A DNA stretch of 64,000 bases from Prochlorococcus marinus str. MIT 9215 (GTDB lineage: Bacteria; Cyanobacteriota; Cyanobacteriia; PCC-6307; Cyanobiaceae): positions 372,001-436,000 of the forward strand of contig NC_009840.1 of assembly GCF_000018065.1 (NCBI RefSeq), written 5' to 3'. The translations under genes and the position numbers were made by a program. Below, piece by piece: positions 56,692 to 64,000 of this stretch (position 1 is its first letter; each line of letters opens with the position of its first letter). Under the pieces are notes generated by a model, which saw nothing but the letters and a program-made list of their open reading frames with translations, did not search any database and was not told the origin of the DNA.

Positions 56692-58236
56692 ATGAGATCT
56701 ATAAAATTACATAAACTTTTAGATTTAGTAGGAATTATTCCTTCATTAGATTTAATCGATTATGAAATCAATAATATTTCTTTTAATTCTAAAGAAGTAC
56801 AAAAAGGAACTTTATTTTTAGGAATGCCTGGTTTAAATGTTGATGGAGGAAAATTTTGTATTGAGGCAATTGAAAATGGCGCGGAGGCTGCCATTATTGG
56901 GTCTGCTGCAAAAGAGAGAATTGGATCTATTGATCGTGAAAGGATTTTGGTTATTGAGGATAATTTAGATTATATTTTTGGTCAAATTGTTGCTGAGTTT
57001 TGGAATAGGCCTTCAAGAAAACTTAAACTTATTGGTGTTACTGGTACTAATGGGAAAACGACAATTACTTTCTTATTGGAATATCTTTTAAAAAAATTAG
57101 GGAAAAAGACTGCATTATTTGGGACCTTGTTTAATAGATGGCCTGGCTTCTCAGAAGTGGCTTCTCATACAACTGATTTCGCCGATAAACTTCAAAAGAA
57201 ATTAAATGCTGCTGTTGAGGCTGAATCTGAATTCGCGATATTAGAGGTAAGTTCTCATTCTATTGCTCAAAAAAGGATATCAGGATGCGAATTTGAGGCG
57301 GCTATTTTTACTAATTTAACTCAAGATCATCTTGATTATCACTCAGATATGGAATCTTATTTTCAAACAAAAAGAAAATTGTTTTTCCCACCTTATTTAA
57401 GAGAAAAGGATGGAATTTCTGTATTAAATCACGATGACCATTGGATATCTAAATTATCATCTGATCTTGAAAAAAGATCTTCATTAGTGTCTACAAAGAT
57501 TACTGAAAGTGAATTTGAAAATGATGATTTTTTTTTCGTAACAGATAAAAAATTTACTGAAAGTGGTTCCACTTGTATTTTTCATACACCTAGGGAAAAA
57601 ATTCAACTGTTTGTTCCACTTGTTGGTGAATTTAATTTAATGAATGCGATTCAAGCAATAACAATTTTGTATAAACTGAATTTTTCTTTAAAAGATTTAT
57701 CAAAGCTAATACAATCTTTCCCTGGTGCTCCTGGGAGAATGGAGAAAATACAGATTGATGATAGTGACGTTTCAAGATCTCTTCCAACAGTAATTGTTGA
57801 TTATGCCCACACTCCTGATGGATTAAAAAAAGTTTTGCAATCAATTAAAAAACTTTGTGAAGGGAAACTAATAACTGTTTTTGGCTGTGGCGGAGATCGT
57901 GATCGTAGTAAAAGGCCTTTGATGGGATCAATAGCTGAAGAGTTGTCTGATCAACTTTTTATAACTTCAGATAATCCAAGATCAGAAGAACCCCAAAAGA
58001 TAGTAAATGATATTTTGATGGGTATAAAAAAAAGAGAAAAAATAACAATTGAAATTGATAGATTTAAAGCAATAAATGAATCTATTAAATTTGCCAATAA
58101 AAAAGATATTATTTTAATTGCAGGAAAAGGACATGAAGACTACCAAATACTCAATGATAAAGTTATTAATTTTGATGATAGAAAAATAGCTTATAAATTA
58201 TTAAAAGAAAAAATAAATCTCAATAAAATTTCCTAA
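56692..58236 (+). CDS. murE: UDP-MurNAc-L-Ala-D-Glu:meso-diaminopimelate ligase
   Basis: 514 aa. ATP-dependent addition of meso-DAP to the peptidoglycan precursor. ATP loop GVTGTNGKTTITFLLE, central VSSHSIAQKRISGCEFEAAI, IVDYAHTPDGLKKVL, FGCGGDRDRSKRPLM and the meso-DAP selectivity motif DNPRSEEP. Confidence 0.95.
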   Translation: MRSIKLHKLLDLVGIIPSLDLIDYEINNISFNSKEVQKGTLFLGMPGLNVDGGKFCIEAIENGAEAAIIGSAAKERIGSIDRERILVIEDNLDYIFGQIVAEFWNRPSRKLKLIGVTGTNGKTTITFLLEYLLKKLGKKTALFGTLFNRWPGFSEVASHTTDFADKLQKKLNAAVEAESEFAILEVSSHSIAQKRISGCEFEAAIFTNLTQDHLDYHSDMESYFQTKRKLFFPPYLREKDGISVLNHDDHWISKLSSDLEKRSSLVSTKITESEFENDDFFFVTDKKFTESGSTCIFHTPREKIQLFVPLVGEFNLMNAIQAITILYKLNFSLKDLSKLIQSFPGAPGRMEKIQIDDSDVSRSLPTVIVDYAHTPDGLKKVLQSIKKLCEGKLITVFGCGGDRDRSKRPLMGSIAEELSDQLFITSDNPRSEEPQKIVNDILMGIKKREKITIEIDRFKAINESIKFANKKDIILIAGKGHEDYQILNDKVINFDDRKIAYKLLKEKINLNKIS

Positions 58237-58307
58237 TCAAATAAGAAAGATTTTTACGCAAATCACAAGAAAAGTTTCTTAGAATCAATGGAGTTATTTT
58301 TAATAAA

Positions 58308-59012
58308 ATGAAAGGCTTAGCCTTAGTTGTAGGCGCAGGTGGAATTGGAACACAACTAGCTAAAGATCTGAATGAAAGTGAAAAAGATTTAGATGTTGTT
58401 TTGTGTGGAAGAAAAAGTGAATTTAATCCTTTTTGGGAATTAGATATAGAGGATTCTCAATCCCTTTTGCAGTTGAAAAATAAAATATCAAATCATCCTT
58501 CAAAATTAAGGCTAGTTGTTAATGCTACAGGTAGACTTCATAGTGATTCTCTTCAACCGGAAAAAAGATTACAACATCTTGATAAAAAGAATATGATGGA
58601 AAGTTTTTCAATAAATGCCTTTTCTCCTATTTTATTAGCTAAAGCGATTGAAGAATTTATACCAAAAGATTGCGATTTTAATTTTGCAAGTATAAGTGCA
58701 AGAGTTGGTAGCATTGGAGATAATCAAACTGGAGGTTGGTATTCATATAGAGCTGCAAAATCTGCGCAAAATCAGTTTTTTAAATCTTTAAGTATTGAAT
58801 GGGCTAGACGTTTCCCAAAGGCTTCTATCACATTGCTTCATCCAGGAACAGTAGATACTGATTTATCTAGACCATTTCATAAATTTGTTCCAGAACATAA
58901 ATTATTTAGTAAAGAAAAATCCTCCCAATTCCTCATAAATATTATTAAAAATCAATCACCAGAATCTACAGGAAAATTTATTGCATGGGACAATTCGGAG
59001 ATACCTTGGTAG
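58308..59012 (+). CDS. Short-chain dehydrogenase/reductase
   Basis: 234 aa. Rossmann start LALVVGAGGIGTQLAKDL, the NATG-type NAG region (VVNATGRLHSDSLQP), a catalytic serine (FNFASISARVG) and Y-x-x-x-K in WYSYRAAKSAQNQF. Close to the CsgA-like/classical SDR group; substrate unknown. It follows murE by 71 bp. Confidence 0.85.
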   Translation: MKGLALVVGAGGIGTQLAKDLNESEKDLDVVLCGRKSEFNPFWELDIEDSQSLLQLKNKISNHPSKLRLVVNATGRLHSDSLQPEKRLQHLDKKNMMESFSINAFSPILLAKAIEEFIPKDCDFNFASISARVGSIGDNQTGGWYSYRAAKSAQNQFFKSLSIEWARRFPKASITLLHPGTVDTDLSRPFHKFVPEHKLFSKEKSSQFLINIIKNQSPESTGKFIAWDNSEIPW

Positions 59013-59040
59013 ACTAAATTTTTTTTATATCAATAGATCT

Positions 59041-60216
59041 TTAAGTCAATATTTTTTTTATTTCTCTAGCAAGTAAATCAATCTCAGCTTCTGTAGTCAT
59101 TTGATGTACGCATGCTCTAAACCATTTTGGATCTTCTAAAACTCTAATCCAAATTTTCTTTTCTCCAAGTTTCTTTACATATTTATCCTTATCTTTAATA
59201 TTTTCGATATTAAAACTAACAATCCCATTTAAATATTTTTTTTCTAAAACTAATTCAACACCCCTTGATTGATTTAATTCATCCCAAAGTTTTCCACTTA
59301 ATTTTTTGATATTTTTGTTTTTTTCTTTTTCATGGCAGTCTTTATCCAAAAGATCTAAAGAATTCCGAAGCCCAGCAAGTAAAGGAATACAAGAGGTAGC
59401 TATTTCAAATTTCCTTGCATCATCATGAAAAAGATTATCTGAAGGCTCATAAATACCTTGTTCTTTTTTTAATGATTTCCAACCAATTATTGTTGGATCT
59501 GTTTCATCAATAAATCTATCTGAGACATAAATGGCTCCAAGTCCTTCTGGTCCACATGCCCATTTATGAGAAGTTATTGAATATAAATCGGAATAAAAAA
59601 CTTCTTTTTCAATATTTATGTGACCAAAGGTTTGAGCACCATCAACAAGTAAATAAGAATCTTCTCGATTATTTTTTAATTCGATAGAAATTTTTTTTAA
59701 AGGGATTTTATATCCAAAGTTCCATAAGATATGAGAAATAATTAGGATCTTAGTCTTACTATTTAGATTTTTCAAAATCTCTAAAATTATATTTTCGTCA
59801 TTTAGATTTTTAATTTTTTGGATTGGCAAAATTTTGAATATTAATTTATTTCTCCTGCAAAATTCACGACTTGCAGCCACTACTCCAGGATGTTCACAGT
59901 CACTTATTAACAACTCTTCTCCCTCTTTAACTTTTATTCCCCAAAAGGGCAAAATCATACCAGAAGAGATGTTTTCGGTAAGAGCTATATTCTTTGAATT
60001 GACACCTAATTTTTGTGCAATGATTCTTTTTGTGGTCAATATTTCTTTATAAATAAAAGGCCACATATCATTAGTAAATGGTCCTAAATCTTGGATAATT
60101 TCCCAAGTTTTAACTATTGCTTCTAGAGAAGATTTTGGTAATGGTCCTTGACCACCATAGTTAAAATAATACTTATTTTTTAATGCGGGTATTTGATCTC
60201 TTAGATTATTTCTCAT
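59041..60216 (-). CDS. Class V aminotransferase (NifS/cysteine desulfurase-like)
   Basis: 391 aa. PLP lysine in SITSHKWACGPEGLGAIYVS, the aspartate in LLVDGAQTFGHI, and early FNYGGQGPLPKSSLEAIV. It resembles the isopenicillin-N epimerase/NifS-like branch; no cysteine in the usual desulfurase loop can be placed with confidence, so true desulfurase activity is uncertain. A minus-strand neighbour of the ArsM-like methyltransferase. Confidence 0.82.
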   Translation of the reverse strand: MRNNLRDQIPALKNKYYFNYGGQGPLPKSSLEAIVKTWEIIQDLGPFTNDMWPFIYKEILTTKRIIAQKLGVNSKNIALTENISSGMILPFWGIKVKEGEELLISDCEHPGVVAASREFCRRNKLIFKILPIQKIKNLNDENIILEILKNLNSKTKILIISHILWNFGYKIPLKKISIELKNNREDSYLLVDGAQTFGHINIEKEVFYSDLYSITSHKWACGPEGLGAIYVSDRFIDETDPTIIGWKSLKKEQGIYEPSDNLFHDDARKFEIATSCIPLLAGLRNSLDLLDKDCHEKEKNKNIKKLSGKLWDELNQSRGVELVLEKKYLNGIVSFNIENIKDKDKYVKKLGEKKIWIRVLEDPKWFRACVHQMTTEAEIDLLAREIKKILT

Positions 60217-60246
60217 GGAAATTTATATTTTAAACTCTTGAATTTT

Positions 60247-61041
60247 TTAAATATTGCCCACTAAAGTTACTGTTCTAAATTCAATATCCTCAATTACTTT
60301 CCAAGGTTCAGCACTTCTTTCTGCAAATTCTAAATTTTTAAATCCTAGTTCTTTAAAATCACTTATAAAGTCTGGTTCATACCATGCTCCACTAATACAT
60401 CCTGTCCATAGATCATGATCATTTTGCAATCTTAAAGGTACTTTTTTGTTAGAGACAATATCGCTAATTGCAATTCTTCCATTATCGTTTAAAACTCTTT
60501 TTATATTTCTTAGAAGGTTATTTCTAGATTCTGGACTTACCAAGTTTAAAACGCAATTACTTAAAATAATATCGACTGATTTGTCGGCGATTAATGGATT
60601 TAAATCTTCATCTAATTCATCAAGTTTTTCAATTGATCCTTCAAGAAATTCTGTATTGTTAAAACCTATATTTTTTGTAACTTCTTTAGAGGCTGATCTT
60701 GATAAACAAAGCATGTCAGGATTCTGATCAACTCCAATAACTTTCCCTTCTTTTCCAACAATTTGTGCACAAATAAAAGCATTTTTGCCGCTACCACTTC
60801 CAAGGTCTAAGACTATATCATTTTTTTGAACATATTTTGTTGGATCACCACATCCATAGTCTCTTTCTATAACCTCTTGAGGAATTGCTTCAAGTAAAAC
60901 GGGATTAAAACCAACTGGTGTACAAAGACAACTTTCTTTTTCAAGTGCGGCTGAACCATATCTTTCTTGAATCGCATCTTTATGATCGAATTGATTAGAT
61001 GCTTTATTCGATGTGTTTGTATTACAGCAACTTTCAGACAT
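60247..61041 (-). CDS. ArsM-like SAM methyltransferase
   Basis: I prefer the ATG at 61041 (MSESCCNTN...), with a frame open to 61074. SAM motif VLDLGSGSGKNAFICAQIVG, GVDQNPDML, and ILSNCVLNLV. Cysteines at CCN, CLC, YGCGDP, and SNCVL recall arsenite methyltransferases, with the GFNPVLLEAIPQEVIERDYG segment typical of that group. The substrate could be arsenite or another thiol-reactive compound. Confidence 0.8.
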   Translation of the reverse strand: MSESCCNTNTSNKASNQFDHKDAIQERYGSAALEKESCLCTPVGFNPVLLEAIPQEVIERDYGCGDPTKYVQKNDIVLDLGSGSGKNAFICAQIVGKEGKVIGVDQNPDMLCLSRSASKEVTKNIGFNNTEFLEGSIEKLDELDEDLNPLIADKSVDIILSNCVLNLVSPESRNNLLRNIKRVLNDNGRIAISDIVSNKKVPLRLQNDHDLWTGCISGAWYEPDFISDFKELGFKNLEFAERSAEPWKVIEDIEFRTVTLVGNI

Positions 61042-61080
61042 ATTTTTTAAAGGACTCTTGATAAATATAGCCAAAAAAAA

Positions 61081-61108
61081 AGCCCCTGAAAAAGGGGCTT
61101 TTTTTTTG
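61081..61108 (-). terminator. Strong terminator between the DUF4278 and ArsM-like genes
   Basis: AGCCCC and GGGGCT pair around TGAAAAA, with A-runs and T-runs on both sides, so it could stop transcription in both directions. It lies just past the DUF4278 stop. Confidence 0.85.
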
Positions 61109-61118
61109 TTTAATTAAA

Positions 61119-61292
61119 TTATTTAGTGTAATTAACACCTCTGTAATTTAATTCTGCTTTTTCATTACTTGAAGAAGCGTCATCCATTCTGTTGGTGTAT
61201 ACGTTTCTTCTGTAGGTAAGTTCAACAAGTTGCTTTTTAGCAGCTTCTTTTTTTTGAACGTAGTTTTTACCTCTGTAAGTTAAAGTAGTCAT
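61119..61292 (-). CDS. DUF4278 peptide (57 aa)
   Basis: The ATG at 61292 begins TTLTYRGKNYVQKKEAAK, and a second TYR/NYRG element follows (ELTYRRNVYT, LNYRGVNYTK): repeated Y-R-G cores typical of the small cyanobacterial DUF4278 proteins. The frame is open to an ATG at 61328, but that codon lies inside the riboswitch-like leader. Function unknown; the leader suggests control by glutamine. Confidence 0.8.
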   Translation of the reverse strand: MTTLTYRGKNYVQKKEAAKKQLVELTYRRNVYTNRMDDASSSNEKAELNYRGVNYTK

Positions 61293-61313
61293 GTTTCGAT
61301 TTGACAACACGGC

Positions 61314-61366
61314 CATCCCCCGTTCCATGGTATGACTCGAACTGCGCCCTCCAATGAGGGTGAACG
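61314..61366 (-). promoter_or_regulatory. Glutamine-II riboswitch-like leader (Downstream-peptide motif)
   Basis: On the minus strand CGTTC closes with GAACG; between them lies the hairpin CCCTC-ATTG-GAGGG, then GCGCAGTTCGAGTCATACCA. A G-rich GGGGGATGG follows, available for pseudoknotting near the translation start. This organisation matches the Downstream-peptide glutamine riboswitch known from picocyanobacteria, which precedes short peptides. The assignment is by memory of the motif; no covariance model was run. Confidence 0.7.
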
Positions 61367-61547
61367 AAAAAGTAGCGATTGCTACAGAATTATTATAAGC
61401 GTATTTTTAACTGCATGTCTAGCTTTTACAAATAGAAACGAAGATTTAATGTTTTTTTAATTATTATCTTAGGTAAATTTTTTTATAAATAGTCTCTAAA
61501 AAGGATTATGTTTATATTTGGTTTAATCTTCATGTAACTATTTATTT

Positions 61548-61805
61548 ATGACAGGTTTTTTATATTTCTTGGGAAATACTTTAAGGTGGCCAGTGTTAAA
61601 GCCAAAAGAATTTTTTTCACTACATGCTTATTTTTCAATTATTTATTTGATAACTTTTACTTTGAGTAAATATGATGTAAGCCAATCAAATTTAGTTTTT
61701 ACTTTAGGAATTCTTGCACCTCTTTTAATCGCTATTGGTCAAGGACTTCCAATTGATTGCCTTGATATGGAATCATCTTTGTTGAAGGAATTAAAAACTA
61801 AATAA
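61548..61805 (+). CDS. Small membrane protein (85 aa)
   Basis: Two hydrophobic segments (about 27-40 LHAYFSIIYLITFTL and 50-65 LVFTLGILAPLLIAIGQGLP) and a soluble start with GNTLRWPVLKPKEFF. Probably inner-membrane or thylakoid. No named family; the type is common in Prochlorococcus. Confidence 0.65.
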   Translation: MTGFLYFLGNTLRWPVLKPKEFFSLHAYFSIIYLITFTLSKYDVSQSNLVFTLGILAPLLIAIGQGLPIDCLDMESSLLKELKTK

Positions 61806-61826
61806 TATATTTCAGTTAAAAAATTT

Positions 61827-62072
61827 TTATAAAACCTGAACAACTTCGCTTATTTCAGGAATCATTTCTTTTAACTTTCTTTCAATACCCATTTTGAGTG
61901 TCATAGTGCTACTTGGGCAACTACCACATGCTCCTTGAAGTCTGACTTTGACAATTGGACCATCTATTTCTGCAATCTCTACATTACCTCCATCAGAAAT
62001 TAAAAAAGGTCTTAGCTCGTCAAGGACTTTTTCTACATTTTCGTTTGTCAGCGAGAGTGTTTCAGTACTCAT
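61827..62072 (-). CDS. NifU-like iron-sulfur scaffold
   Basis: 81 aa, corresponding to the C-terminal NifU domain alone (CnfU/NfuA core): [20 protein letters not shown] and the cluster-binding C-x-x-C in [18 protein letters not shown]. The scaffold for Fe-S cluster delivery, notably to photosystem I in cyanobacteria. Divergent from mqo, with 70 bp between the starts. Confidence 0.92.
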   Translation of the reverse strand: MSTETLSLTNENVEKVLDELRPFLISDGGNVEIAEIDGPIVKVRLQGACGSCPSSTMTLKMGIERKLKEMIPEISEVVQVL

Positions 62073-62142
62073 AATTTTGGATTAACTTTATAATAAGCCT
62101 AGAAAGAAATCTGATTAATTGCAAAAAAGATAATTTTCTGTT

Positions 62143-63639
62143 GTGACTTCATCCAAAAATCCCACTAATGACAATAGCTACTTTGATGCAGTCTTAGTAG
62201 GAGGAGGGATAATGAGTAGTACTTTAGCCCTCCTAATTTCAGAAGTTTTACCAGATATAAAATTTCTTATTATAGAAAAATTAAATGCTCCAGGAAGTGA
62301 AAGTACTGGCGCTTTTAATAATGCAGGTACAGGACATGCGGCTAATTGCGAATTAAACTATACCCCTTTAGATGAAAAAGGAAATCTAAAAATAGATAAA
62401 GCGCTCTCAATAAATCGTTCTTTTGAAACATCCATGTCTTTATGGGCCTCATTGTATGAAGCAGGGAAAATTGATATTAAGAAGTTTCTAAAATTTATTC
62501 CTCATATTAGCTTTGTGTCTGGTCAGGATAATATTTCTTTTTTAAAAAAAAGATTTCAGAAAATGACCGAAAATCCTGAATTTATCGATATGGAATTTTC
62601 TACATCTTTTGATGAAATTTCATCATGGGCTCCTCTAATAACAAAAGATAGAAATCCATCTACTCAAATTGCTGCTACCAGAATAGGCAGAGGAACTGAT
62701 ATTAATTTTGAGGCTTTAACTAAAGAGTATTTGTCATTAGTTTCCTTAAACAAAAATGTTGAAATTAGATACAAAACAGAATTAATTGATTTAATGAAAA
62801 TTGATAAAAAACAATGGGAACTAGAAATTAGTTCTGAAGGTAGAAAAACTTCAATTAGAACTGGCTATGTTTTTCTTGGTGCTGGTGGAAAAACAATTAA
62901 TTATTTGCAAAAATCAAAAATTCCAGAAGCAAAAAGTTATGGTGGATTTCCTGTTAGTGGGAAATGGCTTATTTGCGAGAAAAAAGATCTAACAGAAAAA
63001 CATAACTCAAAAGTTTATGGTAAAGCTGATATTGGATCCCCACCAATGTCTGTGCCTCATCTAGACACCAGATGGATTGATAATAAAAAACTTCTTTTAT
63101 ATGGACCTTTTGCTGGATTTACAACGAAATTTTTAAAACAAAGTTCATACTTTGACTTATTTAGTTCAATTAAAAAGAATAATATATTTTCTATGTTAGA
63201 CGTTGGTTTCAAGAACAATGATTTAATTAATTACCTAATATCACAATCATTAAAGAGCCATAACTCAAGAGTTGAGAATTTAAAGAATATGATGCCATCA
63301 GCTAATCCTTCTGATTGGTATTTAAAGAATGCTGGTCAAAGAGTCCAAATAATTAAAAAAACTGAAGGCGGTGGCTCTTTGAAATTTGGAACTGAGATTG
63401 TGAATTCATCTGATGGATCATTATCTGCTTTGTTAGGAGCATCTCCTGGAGCAAGTACTGCGGTCTCAATTATGGTTGAGGTTCTAGAAAAATCAGTCTT
63501 ATTTTTAAACGACAAGCATAATCTAAAGAAAAAAATAAATGACTTAATTTATCCAGAACGAACAGCCTCTCAAAAAAACAGTACCTTCATAAAAGAAATT
63601 AAAAAAAGAAATAATTCCATTTTTGGTTTCCATCCATAA
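62143..63639 (+). CDS. mqo: Malate:quinone oxidoreductase
   Basis: 498 aa, GTG start. FAD-dependent oxidation of malate with electrons to the quinone pool. FAD-binding start [20 protein letters not shown], then [20 protein letters not shown], a central [11 protein letters not shown] and [11 protein letters not shown] peripheral membrane enzyme. Confidence 0.93.
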
Positions 63640-63694
63640 TTCTAATTAGCTAATATTAATCAAGATGTAATAAGAGGAGAATTTTTCTTTCTAT

Positions 63695-64000
63695 ATGACT
63701 GATATATCGGTTTCAAAAATTAGAAATTTCTGCATAATCGCTCATATTGACCATGGTAAATCTACCCTTGCAGATAGGTTGCTTCAAGATACTGGTACTG
63801 TGCAGCAAAGGGATATGCAAGAACAATTTTTGGACAGTATGGATCTTGAAAGAGAGAGAGGAATTACTATCAAGTTACAGGCCGCTAGGATGAAATATAA
63901 AGCTGACGATTCCCAAGAATATGTTTTGAACTTAATAGATACTCCTGGGCATGTTGATTTCTCTTATGAGGTTAGTAGATCTCTTCAAGCTTGTGAAGGC
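63695..64000 (+). CDS. lepA: Elongation factor 4 (LepA), 5' part
   Basis: Partial, 102 codons to the window edge. GTPase start [20 protein letters not shown], switch region [16 protein letters not shown] and G3 [15 protein letters not shown]. The back-translocating GTPase on ribosomes. ATG at 63695 preceded by AAGAGGAGA. Confidence 0.95.

Overview
The window is from a low-GC marine picocyanobacterium, almost certainly a high-light-adapted Prochlorococcus. The right half is AT-rich, tightly packed and in a typical picocyanobacterial order: aroQ-miaE-cobI-der-ecfT-pipX-pipY-sepF-proC, recO-deoC-like-lrtA, lipB, fadD, pdhC-queA-cysK-metB/metC-like, rpsD-yidD, murE, mqo and lepA. This assignment rests on recognised protein families and base composition; no search was run.

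Layout. (a) 1-3.3 kb holds a 1055-aa TPR protein of accessory type. (b) About 3.3-35.2 kb is a roughly 31.9-kb integrated element. Its right end carries a tyrosine recombinase beside an intact tRNA-Thr(GGU) that is followed by tRNA-Tyr(GUA). Its left end carries an imperfect direct repeat of about 180 bp that contains a damaged tRNA-Thr copy and the last bases of tRNA-Tyr. This is the signature of integration into a tRNA gene, and it fits the tycheposon class of Prochlorococcus elements. (c) 35.3-64 kb is core chromosome with nothing foreign in view.

Inside the element, 3.6-12.9 kb carries a large autotransporter-like protein with DUF285 repeats and a run of small secreted, membrane or acidic proteins, including one gene broken by an in-frame stop. 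13.1-18.1 kb carries a RecB-like nuclease/UPF1-like helicase and a Schlafen AlbA_2 protein. 18.3-20.1 kb carries small genes, a SIMPL-domain protein and a non-coding stretch dense in inverted repeats. 20.2-33.8 kb is a convergent defence locus. Its plus-strand operon is Vsr, Z1 helicase-like ATPase, DUF4420 PD-(D/E)XK nuclease, GHKL ATPase, a middle protein and a DUF6339 protein. Its minus-strand operon is GHKL ATPase, a middle protein, a DUF6339 protein and a DNA cytosine methyltransferase.

The most interesting content is that defence locus. It belongs to the known paraMORC (GHKL/MutL-like) restriction-modification class, but here the GHKL/middle/DUF6339 triad occurs twice, on opposite strands. 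The two triads are diverged and differ strongly in base composition. The composition switch falls inside the methyltransferase gene, near the end of its catalytic fold. A 130-bp inverted-repeat region precedes the plus-strand operon.

In the core, PipX/PipY and a glutamine-II-riboswitch-like leader before a DUF4278 peptide point to nitrogen-status control. All GC values are by-eye estimates.
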